NCBI GenBank assembly: GCA_947466165.1
Contig: CANIDW010000041.1
Span: forward strand, 1-9,058
Direction: 5' to 3'
DNA length: 9,058 nt
DNA from: Comamonadaceae bacterium
GTDB lineage: Bacteria; Pseudomonadota; Gammaproteobacteria; Burkholderiales; Burkholderiaceae_C
A program made the position numbers and the translations under genes. Numbering within the stretch: the first letter of the stretch is position 1; every line of letters starts with the position of its first letter. This document shows positions 1 to 6,098 of the stretch, one piece after another. The notes below the pieces were generated by a model, which ran no database searches, was not told where the DNA came from, and saw nothing but the letters and a program-made list of their open reading frames with translations.

Positions 1-511
1 GCCCCAGGTCCACACGTTTTTGCAGGCCGTAAGGCAATTGGCCGACAGGCGTTTTTCGGTAGGCCTGGATTTCCAGAAAGTCGATGATTTTTTCTACCGC
101 CTCGCGGTGCATGAACTCTTCTTTTTGAGCCGGGCCGATACGGATAGCCTGCATCAGCAGATTGCTTTTGATCTTCAGGTTACGGCCGGACATGATGTTG
201 TCGAGCACGCTCATGCCTTTGAACAATGCCAGGTTTTGGAAAGTGCGCGCCACGCCCATGACGGCCACCTGGTGGCTGTTCATGTGCGTGAAGGTCTGGC
301 CGCGAAAGGTGATGGCGCCTTGCTGCGGCGTGTAGACACCGTTGATGCAGTTGAGCATGGAGCTTTTGCCGGCGCCGTTGGGGCCGATGATGGCGCGGAT
401 CTCGTGCTCTTTGACATTGAATGAGATGTCAGACAGTGCTTTGACGCCACCAAAACTCAAGGAGATGTTGTTCACCTCCAGAATCACTTCACCGATTTTT
501 TTCTCTGCCAT
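1..511 (-). CDS. LivG-type ABC transporter ATP-binding protein (3' part cut by window edge)
   Basis: This is the 5' 170 codons of a cytoplasmic ATPase subunit of a branched-chain amino acid type (HAAT/Liv) ABC importer. The start at 511 begins MAEKKIGEV and is preceded by an AAGAGAA ribosome-binding stretch in the 24-nt gap after the upstream ligase gene. Visible motifs are Walker A GPNGAGKSS (residues 43-51), the Q-loop ARTFQN with Gln92, and the signature LPYGLQKR (159-166), a LivG-like variant of LSGGQ. Walker B and the H-loop lie beyond the left edge; family members are about 250-260 residues, so roughly one third is missing. Its tight position behind an acyl-CoA synthetase suggests that the transported substrate is a carboxylic acid later activated to a CoA thioester rather than an amino acid. 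That is inference, because Liv-type transporters are known for varied substrates. The permeases, LivF partner and binding protein would be expected further left. Confidence 0.93.
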   Translation of the reverse strand, partial: MAEKKIGEVILEVNNISLSFGGVKALSDISFNVKEHEIRAIIGPNGAGKSSMLNCINGVYTPQQGAITFRGQTFTHMNSHQVAVMGVARTFQNLALFKGMSVLDNIMSGRNLKIKSNLLMQAIRIGPAQKEEFMHREAVEKIIDFLEIQAYRKTPVGQLPYGLQKRVDLG

Positions 512-535
512 GGGGTTCTCTTGCTCGTTGCGGGG

Positions 536-2482
536 TCAGGCGGCGGCTTTGACGGTTGCAAAGGTGTTGGCGTCATCGATCTTGAGCGTGGCGCTGACGC
601 TGCCGCTGCGACCGTCTTCAAACTTCACCACCGTTTCGATGAACTGCGTGGTCTTACCCAGGTAAAGCGCATCAACAAGTGGCAGGTACTTGTCGGCGAT
701 GAAGCCACGCCGCACCTTGTTGGTTCGGGTCAGCTCGCCGTCGTCCGCGTCGAGTTCTTTGTGCAGCACCAGAAAGCGGCTGACCTGCGAGCCGGCCAGC
801 AGCGCATCTGCGCTGAGGTCGGCATTGACTTTTTCAACACATTCCTTGATGAGCCGGTAGACCTCGGGCTTTTGCGCCAGGTCGGTGTAGCCGGCGTAGG
901 GCAGGTTGCGGCGTTCGGCCCAGTTGCCCACAGCGTCAAAGTCGATGTTGAGCATCACGCAGACTTTTTCCCGGCCATCGCCGTATGCCACGGCTTCTTT
1001 GATGAAGGGGAAGAACTTGAGTTTGTTTTCCACGTACTTGGGCGCGAACATGGCGCCGTCATTGACGCCGCCCTGAATGCGGCCCACGTCTTTGACGCGG
1101 TCAATGATCTTGAGGTGGCCCTGGCTGTCGATGAAGCCGGCGTCGCTGGTGTGGTACCAGCCGTCAGCGGTCAGCACTTCGGCCGTGGCAGCGGGATTTT
1201 TATAGTATTCCTTCAAGAGCCCGGCGGACTTGACGAGGATCTCGCCGTTGTCGGCCACTTTGATCTCGACGCCGCGAATCGGCACGCCCACGGTGTCGGC
1301 GCGCGCCTGGTCGTCGGGCTGCAGGCAGACGAACACCGCAGTCTCAGTCGAGCCGTAAAGCTGCTTGAGGTTGATGCCGATGGAGCGGTAAAAGGTAAAG
1401 AGGTCGGGCCCGATGGCTTCGCCGGCGGTGTAGGCCACACGCACACGTGAAAAGCCCAGGTTGTTGCGCAGCGGTCCGTAGACCATCAGGTCGCCCAGCA
1501 GGTACAGCAGGCTTTGCAGCGCACCTATCGGCTGGCCGTTCATGCGCGCGGGGCCAACGCGTTTGGCAACAGCCATGAAGAAGTTGAACATGCTGCGCTT
1601 GAGGCGGCCGGCGTCTTCCATGCGGATCATCACGCTGGTCAGCAGGCCTTCAAAAACGCGCGGCGGTGCAAAGTAATAGGTCGGTCCGACCTCTTTCAGG
1701 TCGATGGTCACTGTGCTGACGTCTTCCGGGCAGTTCACCACGTAGCCGCAGCACAACCACTGGGCGTAGCTGAAAATGTTCTGCCCGATCCAGGCCGGCG
1801 GCAGGTAAGCCAGCACTTCTTCCTGGCCACTGAGCTTGTCAAATTCGGCGCCGGCTTGTGCCCGGTCTATCAGTGTGCTGTGCGTGTGCACCACGCCCTT
1901 GGGGTTACCGGTGGTGCCCGAGGTGAAGAACATGGCCGCCACTTCGTCGGGCTGGCCCAGGGCGAGTTGCGCCGCAAAGAAACCGGGCTGGCTTTGCGCA
2001 AAGCTGCGCCCGGACTCAATCAGTGCGTCCAGTGAGCGCAGGCCCGGCTCTGCATAGTTGCGCAGGCCGCGTGGGTTGTCATAAATCAGAGTGGCCAGGT
2101 CCGGGCAGCGGTCGCGAATTTCGAGCAGTTTGTCAACTTGCTCCTGGTCTTCGACCATGGCCAGCCGCACATCGGCGTTGGTGATGGGAAAAACGCATTC
2201 GGCGCCGACGGCGTCCTGATATAGCGGAATCGGAATAGCGCCCAGCGACTGTGCCGCCAGCATGGTGGCATACAGGCGCGGCCGGTTGGCACCAATCACC
2301 ACCATGTGTGCGCCACGCGTCAGGCCGACCTGATGCAGGCCGCAGGCAATGTGCTCCACCAGCGTGGCCATGCTGGACCAGCTGTGCGCCTGCCAAATGC
2401 CGTATTCCTTTTCGCGCATGGCTGGCGCGTCCGGGCGCTCGGCGGCGTGTTTCATGAGCAGTCGGGGAAACGTTGTCAGCAT
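536..2482 (-). CDS. AMP-dependent (long-chain-type) acyl-CoA synthetase
   Basis: A 648-residue adenylate-forming ligase that would convert a carboxylic acid, ATP and CoA to acyl-CoA via an acyl-AMP. ANL-family core motifs appear in order: the phosphate-binding loop FFTSGTTGNPKG (about residues 185-196), the adenine-binding YGSTET (376-381), GWYHTSD with the ribose-binding Asp (441-447), the hinge region DRVKD (461-465), and a C-terminal TRTNKVRR whose Lys589 fits the adenylation lysine. Length and the long insertions match ACSL/FAA-type long-chain enzymes more than the ~550-residue FadD type. I chose the ATG at 2482 (MLTTFPRLLMKHA), where family homology begins, over the in-frame ATG at 2548. 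The 22 extra residues look non-conserved and would overlap the candidate operator. AGAAAGAA lies just upstream as a weak Shine-Dalgarno. It is probably the first gene of an operon with the LivG-like ATPase. The true substrate (fatty or aromatic acid) cannot be read from the sequence. Confidence 0.93.
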   Translation of the reverse strand: MLTTFPRLLMKHAAERPDAPAMREKEYGIWQAHSWSSMATLVEHIACGLHQVGLTRGAHMVVIGANRPRLYATMLAAQSLGAIPIPLYQDAVGAECVFPITNADVRLAMVEDQEQVDKLLEIRDRCPDLATLIYDNPRGLRNYAEPGLRSLDALIESGRSFAQSQPGFFAAQLALGQPDEVAAMFFTSGTTGNPKGVVHTHSTLIDRAQAGAEFDKLSGQEEVLAYLPPAWIGQNIFSYAQWLCCGYVVNCPEDVSTVTIDLKEVGPTYYFAPPRVFEGLLTSVMIRMEDAGRLKRSMFNFFMAVAKRVGPARMNGQPIGALQSLLYLLGDLMVYGPLRNNLGFSRVRVAYTAGEAIGPDLFTFYRSIGINLKQLYGSTETAVFVCLQPDDQARADTVGVPIRGVEIKVADNGEILVKSAGLLKEYYKNPAATAEVLTADGWYHTSDAGFIDSQGHLKIIDRVKDVGRIQGGVNDGAMFAPKYVENKLKFFPFIKEAVAYGDGREKVCVMLNIDFDAVGNWAERRNLPYAGYTDLAQKPEVYRLIKECVEKVNADLSADALLAGSQVSRFLVLHKELDADDGELTRTNKVRRGFIADKYLPLVDALYLGKTTQFIETVVKFEDGRSGSVSATLKIDDANTFATVKAAA

Positions 2483-2506
2483 GCTGGGTTCTTTCTGGCA
2501 CTGTCT

Positions 2507-2528
2507 TGAAACCCGATAGTAAGTTTCA
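2507..2528. repeat. Inverted repeat TGAAAC-N10-GTTTCA in the ligase leader
   Basis: Two perfect 6-bp arms (2507-2512 and 2523-2528) are separated by 10 nt in the divergent intergenic region. The centre is 33 bp, about three helical turns, from the centre of the larger palindrome at 2542-2559. It could be a second protein-binding site or a hairpin in the 5' untranslated region of the acyl-CoA synthetase mRNA. Six-base arms can arise by chance, so this is tentative. Confidence 0.4.
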
Positions 2529-2530
2529 GT

Positions 2531-2560
2531 TTGACGCCAAGTTGTCATTTAAACGACAAT
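2531..2560 (+). promoter_or_regulatory. Candidate promoter of the Crp/Fnr regulator
   Basis: TTGACG at 2531-2536 matches the -35 consensus at five of six bases. GACAAT at 2555-2560, 18 bp further on, matches the -10 consensus at four of six. The palindrome at 2542-2559 fills the spacer and most of the -10 box, so a bound protein would block polymerase, as expected for autorepression. A symmetric TTGACC reading on the minus strand (2571-2566) could be the -35 of the ligase promoter, but its -10 is poor. The predicted 5' leader of the regulator is about 120 nt. Confidence 0.45.
2542..2559. promoter_or_regulatory. 18-bp palindromic operator candidate between divergent genes
   Basis: TTGTCATTTAAACGACAA is a dyad of the form TTGTC-N8-GACAA with a TTTAAA core; only one base pair breaks the symmetry. 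It sits between the divergently transcribed Crp/Fnr-type regulator and the acyl-CoA synthetase, 60 nt from the ligase start and 130 nt from the regulator start. Outer TTGAC (2531-2535) and GTCAA (2567-2571) form a second, nested dyad with almost the same centre. Size and architecture fit the sites of dimeric Crp/Fnr proteins, whose best-known consensus sequences are TTGAT-N4-ATCAA (FNR) and TGTGA-N6-TCACA (CRP), but the half-site differs from both. That the neighbouring regulator binds here is inference. Confidence 0.6.
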
Positions 2561-2688
2561 TTGAGGGTCAATCCCCTTCGGACTTTCCCGTATTGGCTGC
2601 CAGTGTGGTGCTTGCCGGGTGCTTTTTCAGCTCTTTGCGTTGCCGGACACCTCGGGCGCAGAGGCCGAATGCTTTTGAAAGTCAGCTC

Positions 2689-3438
2689 ATGTTCCCTCTT
2701 TCTGCTGCCGCCAAGGACCTGCCGTTGCACCAGCGACGGCGGCGCCCTGATGCCCAGGAGTTGCAGGGCATCCCTTGGCTGGCGCTTTTGTTGCCCGCTG
2801 AGCGTGAACGCGCGCAGGCCGAGCTGTTGGTCGGCGATGCGCAGGCGGGCGACTTCGTGTGCCGCATCGGCAAGCCGGTGACTTACTGGTTCGGCGTGGT
2901 CGAGGGCCTGCTGAAAATGAGCACCGACAACGCCCAGGGCATGACCATGACCTTCACGGGCGTGCCGCCGGGTGGCTGGTTTGGCGAGGGTACGGCGCTC
3001 AAGCGCGAGCCCTACCGCTACAACATCCAGGCCCTGCGCAACAGCGTGGTGGCGGGTTTGCCGCTGGAGACATTTCATTGGCTGCTGGACCATTCCATTG
3101 GATTCAATCGTTTTGTGATGAACCAGATCAACGAGCGCTTGGGCCAATTCATTGCGGCGCGCGAGATTGACCGCATGACCAACCCCGATCTGCGCGTGGC
3201 GCGCAGCCTGGCTGCTTTGTTCAACCCGGTGCTTTACCCGGGCGTGGGTGAGATTTTGCGCATCACGCAGCAGGAATTGGCTTACTTGGTGGGCCTCTCG
3301 CGCCAGCGGGTTAACGAGGCTTTGAGCAGCCTGCATGCGCAGGGCATCATCCGGGTGGAGTACGGCGGTTTGCGTGTGCTGGACCTGGCCGCCTTGCGCG
3401 CCAATGTGTTTGCCAGCACCGCACGCGGGCCAGACTGA
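2689..3438 (+). CDS. Crp/Fnr family transcriptional regulator
   Basis: A 249-residue protein with an N-terminal cyclic-nucleotide-binding-type beta-barrel (about residues 45-135), a dimerisation helix (about 137-165) and a C-terminal winged helix. The helix-turn-helix spans ITQQELAYLVGLSRQRVNEAL (192-212), with recognition segment SRQRVNEAL, followed by a wing, IRVEYGGLRVL. The ligand-pocket segment GGWFGEGTALKREPYRYN lacks the Arg-Ser pair that holds cAMP phosphate in CRP. The only cysteine visible, Cys58, cannot make an FNR-type iron-sulfur cluster. The ligand is therefore unknown. I chose the ATG at 2689 because conserved sequence (MFPLSAAAKDLPL) begins there; the open frame extends upstream to 2473 but would overlap the ligase start and the operator. 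GAAAG seven nt upstream is a weak ribosome-binding site. It is divergent from the acyl-CoA synthetase and probably controls that operon and itself. Confidence 0.9.
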   Translation: MFPLSAAAKDLPLHQRRRRPDAQELQGIPWLALLLPAERERAQAELLVGDAQAGDFVCRIGKPVTYWFGVVEGLLKMSTDNAQGMTMTFTGVPPGGWFGEGTALKREPYRYNIQALRNSVVAGLPLETFHWLLDHSIGFNRFVMNQINERLGQFIAAREIDRMTNPDLRVARSLAALFNPVLYPGVGEILRITQQELAYLVGLSRQRVNEALSSLHAQGIIRVEYGGLRVLDLAALRANVFASTARGPD

Positions 3439-3508
3439 ATCGATGGCTCGCCTACATTTGTCAGTTGACCCCGCTACTTGACCCACCACCCCCGACTTTG
3501 ACCACACC

Positions 3509-4357
3509 ATGACCCAGCCTCCAGTGCCCCCCAAACCGCCTGCGACCCCAGCTGCTGTTCGCATACGCCGTGCTGACACCGCCAGCGCCCCGGCCTCCAC
3601 CGGCAGCACAGTGCGGCTGAACAAGCGCATGGCCGAACTCGGCATGTGCTCGCGCCGTGAGGCCGATGACTGGATTGAGCGGGGCTGGGTGCGCGTTAAC
3701 GGCAAGCCGGCCGAGATGGGACAGCCCGTCTCGCCGGCGGACCGTATCGAGGTGTCTCAACAGGCCGAGCACCAGCAGCGCCAGCAGGTCACCATTTTGA
3801 TCAACAAGCCGGTCGGTTATGTCAGCGGCCAGGCCGAGGACGGGCACGAGCCGGCGGTGGTGCTGGTGCAGCCGCAAAACCGCTGGCGTGAATGCAACAG
3901 CCGCATGCGCTGGGGCCATGAACAACTGCGCGGTCTGGCACCGGCCGGCCGCCTGGACATCGACTCCATTGGCCTGCTGGTGCTGACTCAGGACGGCCGC
4001 GTGGCGCGCCAGCTCATTGGCGAAGACTCTGAAGTTGAAAAAGAGTACCTGGTGCGCGTGAGCTACGGGGCTGAGACGGTGAACGTGCAGGGCGCGTTTC
4101 CGCCCGAGCAGCTCCAACGCCTGTGCCTCGGCCTGAGCCTGGATGGCGTGGCGCTCAAGCCGGCTCAGGTGTCATGGCAAAACCCGGAGCAGTTGCGCTT
4201 TGTGCTGCGGGAGGGCAAGAAGCGGCAGATCCGGCGCATGTGTGAGCAAGTGGGTTTGTTTGTGACCGGGCTCAAACGGGTGCGCATTGGCCACGTCAAT
4301 CTGGGGCATTTGCCGGTCGGCCAGTGGCGGTACCTGGCCTCGCACGAACGGTTTTAA
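3509..4357 (+). CDS. rluF: RluF-type 23S rRNA pseudouridine synthase
   Basis: A 282-residue RsuA/RluB/E/F-family enzyme that isomerises uridine to pseudouridine in rRNA; E. coli RluF acts on U2604 of 23S rRNA. Residues 1-33 are a Pro/Ala-rich, probably disordered extension. An S4 RNA-binding domain follows (about 35-83, RLNKRMAELGMCSRREADDWI). The catalytic core carries INKPVGYVS (98-106), GRLDIDSIGLLVLT with catalytic Asp150, EKEYLV (177-182), and GKKRQIRRMCEQ (236-247), the last resembling RluF rather than RluB or RsuA. About 17-20 residues around RECNSRMRWGHEQLRG (127-142) are inserted before the catalytic loop relative to E. coli RluF. No clear Shine-Dalgarno precedes the start. It lies 70 nt downstream of the regulator on the same strand, and a functional link between them is unlikely. 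Family assignment is firm; the exact target base is inferred. Confidence 0.88.
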   Translation: MTQPPVPPKPPATPAAVRIRRADTASAPASTGSTVRLNKRMAELGMCSRREADDWIERGWVRVNGKPAEMGQPVSPADRIEVSQQAEHQQRQQVTILINKPVGYVSGQAEDGHEPAVVLVQPQNRWRECNSRMRWGHEQLRGLAPAGRLDIDSIGLLVLTQDGRVARQLIGEDSEVEKEYLVRVSYGAETVNVQGAFPPEQLQRLCLGLSLDGVALKPAQVSWQNPEQLRFVLREGKKRQIRRMCEQVGLFVTGLKRVRIGHVNLGHLPVGQWRYLASHERF

Positions 4358-4372
4358 AGTGGCCCGCCCAGT

Positions 4373-4392
4373 AGCGGCCGCAAGCGCTTTTT
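4373..4392 (+). terminator. Weak candidate terminator after rluF
   Basis: AGCG (4373-4376) and CGCT (4385-4388) can pair around an eight-base loop, followed by a short T-run to 4392. This lies 15 nt after the rluF stop and abuts the stop of the convergent transporter gene. The 4-bp stem is short for an intrinsic terminator, so termination here is uncertain. Confidence 0.25.
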
Positions 4393-6050
4393 CAGCGATC
4401 GTTGATCTCAGCGATTGCGCGCTGCTTCGGGCTGACTGCATAGCGCGTGATCTTTGGCGGTTCTTCACCTAGGTGAAAAGCGAGTTTGCGCTCGCGCAGT
4501 GCCACGTCTGCAGCAGTGATACGGTCAAAGCGGCGTAAGTGCTCCGTCCAAGATTCATCGACGATTTGTTCAAGATAGCGGTGGGGCTCTTCAAGGTCAT
4601 GTAATAGCTCCCAACTCAGGGCGCCTTGCCGCAGACGGCTGCTGCGGCTTTCTTGCATCAGATCTACAAATGCAACGGCGCGTTCCGGGTCAATCAGGTA
4701 CTCGATGGTGACCATCACAGGGCCGTTGCTGGGTGCCATTGGCGTTGCCGGTACATTGAAGGCGCGCGAAGGCGTCAGGTCTTCTTCAATCAAGTTATCT
4801 TTTAGCAATCGCGTAGCCACCAGCATCGCGATGCTGCCGCTCATCGCAGACGCTACAAGGCTGCTGTTCATGGAGCTGATGGTCGCCACCTGACCCCAAA
4901 CGGCTGCGCCCAAGGCACTGCCGCCCATGATGGCCATCTGGTACATAGACATACCCCGCGCACGCACCCAGTCAGGCAATGACATCTGAGCCGAAACGCT
5001 GAGGCTGTTGGCGGCACACAGCCAAGCCATGCCGGCAATAGCCATGGTCGGAACAGCCAGGTAAACGCTGGGCGCGAATGCCATGATCACGGCGCTCAAG
5101 GACTGCAGCAAGGTGCCGGCCAACACCATTTGCCGGCCCGTTAACCACTGCCTGAGCCTTGGTAAAACCAGTACCAGCGTGATCGCTCCGGCCCCCATTG
5201 AGGCCAGTAAAAGGGTGTATGTGGCCGCATCACCGCCTGCCAGTCTTCTTGCCAGCAGTGGCAGCAAAGCCAGCAGCGCAGTGGAATGAAAAAAGAAAAG
5301 CGAGACCCGCAAAAATACGCCACGCAAAGGGGCTGACTCGCGCACGAATTGCAGGCCGACTCGCATCGCGCTGAGCAATCGCTCTCGCCCCAAAGGGCTG
5401 GGCACAAAGTCTCGACGCCAGCGCATGATGACAAAACCGGCAATCACCGATAGCGTGGCATTGAGCACAAACACATAGGCTATTCCGGCGCTGGCGATCA
5501 GCGCACCTGCTACCAGCGGGCCGATGATCCTCGAGGCGTTCATGGCGACAGCGTTGAGCGCGAGCGCTGCCGGCAGTTTATGGCGAGGCACTATTTCAGG
5601 AATGAGCGCGGCAAATATCGGCCAGCGCATGGCCAGGCCTATGCCGTTGGCAAACGTCATTGCCAGCAGCAGCGGCGGCGTCAGCAGATCAAAAATCACA
5701 GCCACACACAAGGCGGCGGCCGTGGCGGCTAGCCAGAATTGCGTGACGATGAAGTAGCGCCGGCGATCCAAGATATCGGCCAGTGCGCCGCTGGGCAGAC
5801 CCAGCAGAAACACCGGAAGCGTCGAGGCCGTTTGCACCAGCGCCACCCAGATAGGGGTGGTGGTCAACGCGCTCATCATCCAAGCAGCAGCCACGTCACT
5901 CATCCACATGCAGATGTTGGCGGTCACCCAAGTCCCCCATAGCAGGCGGAAAACCGGCATCTTCAGCGGTGACCAGGGGGACCCCGGTGTCTGCTGCACG
6001 CGTGGCAATATGTACGGGGTGTCGGTTGAGTCGGCTGGCGTGATCGGCAT
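4392..6050 (-). CDS. MFS_3-type (EntS-like) exporter with C-terminal ABM-like domain
   Basis: A 552-residue major facilitator superfamily membrane protein. After a hydrophilic N-terminus, SPWSPLKMPVFRLLW (24-38) leads into the first membrane helix. GALADILDRRR (88-98) is MFS motif A between helices 2 and 3. Hydrophobic segments alternate up to about residue 415, compatible with 11-12 helices. This matches the MFS_3/EntS branch, which includes the enterobactin exporter. Residues about 444-525 (PVMVTIEYLIDPER ... ALSWELLHD ... ESWTEHLRR) are soluble and resemble the antibiotic biosynthesis monooxygenase (ABM) dimeric barrel that many proteobacterial MFS_3 proteins carry at this end. The substrate is unknown. 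The ATG at 6050 has no visible Shine-Dalgarno, but conserved sequence starting near residue 24 excludes the next Met (31). The gene lies 48 nt after uup on the same strand and is probably co-transcribed with it. It is convergent with rluF. Confidence 0.9.
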   Translation of the reverse strand: MPITPADSTDTPYILPRVQQTPGSPWSPLKMPVFRLLWGTWVTANICMWMSDVAAAWMMSALTTTPIWVALVQTASTLPVFLLGLPSGALADILDRRRYFIVTQFWLAATAAALCVAVIFDLLTPPLLLAMTFANGIGLAMRWPIFAALIPEIVPRHKLPAALALNAVAMNASRIIGPLVAGALIASAGIAYVFVLNATLSVIAGFVIMRWRRDFVPSPLGRERLLSAMRVGLQFVRESAPLRGVFLRVSLFFFHSTALLALLPLLARRLAGGDAATYTLLLASMGAGAITLVLVLPRLRQWLTGRQMVLAGTLLQSLSAVIMAFAPSVYLAVPTMAIAGMAWLCAANSLSVSAQMSLPDWVRARGMSMYQMAIMGGSALGAAVWGQVATISSMNSSLVASAMSGSIAMLVATRLLKDNLIEEDLTPSRAFNVPATPMAPSNGPVMVTIEYLIDPERAVAFVDLMQESRSSRLRQGALSWELLHDLEEPHRYLEQIVDESWTEHLRRFDRITAADVALRERKLAFHLGEEPPKITRYAVSPKQRAIAEINDR

Positions 6051-6098
6051 GATGGAGGGGGTGGGTCCGGTAGCGGCAAGGGCTGCGCCCAGAGGGTT

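Noticed and set aside
20..424. Plus-strand open frame opposite the LivG-like gene
   Set aside because: It is a shadow of the ATPase gene, whose Walker A, Q-loop and signature motifs read cleanly on the minus strand.
521..1450. Long plus-strand open frame (309 codons) opposite the acyl-CoA synthetase
   Set aside because: It lies wholly antisense to a gene with clear ANL motifs, its translation has no recognisable domain, and high-GC codon bias on the other strand explains the open frame.
2483..2548. 22-codon N-terminal extension of the acyl-CoA synthetase
   Set aside because: The extension is not family-like and reaches into the palindrome; the ATG at 2482 sits at the expected start of the protein.
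2473..2688. N-terminal extension of the regulator frame containing a lipobox-like VLAGC
   Set aside because: It would overlap the ligase start and the operator, the conserved family sequence begins at 2689, and a lipoprotein signal makes no sense on a DNA-binding regulator.
2545..3705. Minus-strand open frame (386 codons) opposite the Crp/Fnr regulator and rluF start
   Set aside because: It is antisense to two well-supported genes and its translation, rich in His, Gln and Arg, looks like an out-of-frame shadow.
3461..4117. Minus-strand open frame (218 codons) opposite rluF
   Set aside because: It has no domain-like sequence; the sense strand encodes the S4 and catalytic motifs.
4374..4381. 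GCGGCCGC palindrome between rluF and the MFS gene
   Set aside because: An 8-bp GC palindrome in GC-rich DNA is expected by chance and has no matching context beyond the weak terminator already listed.
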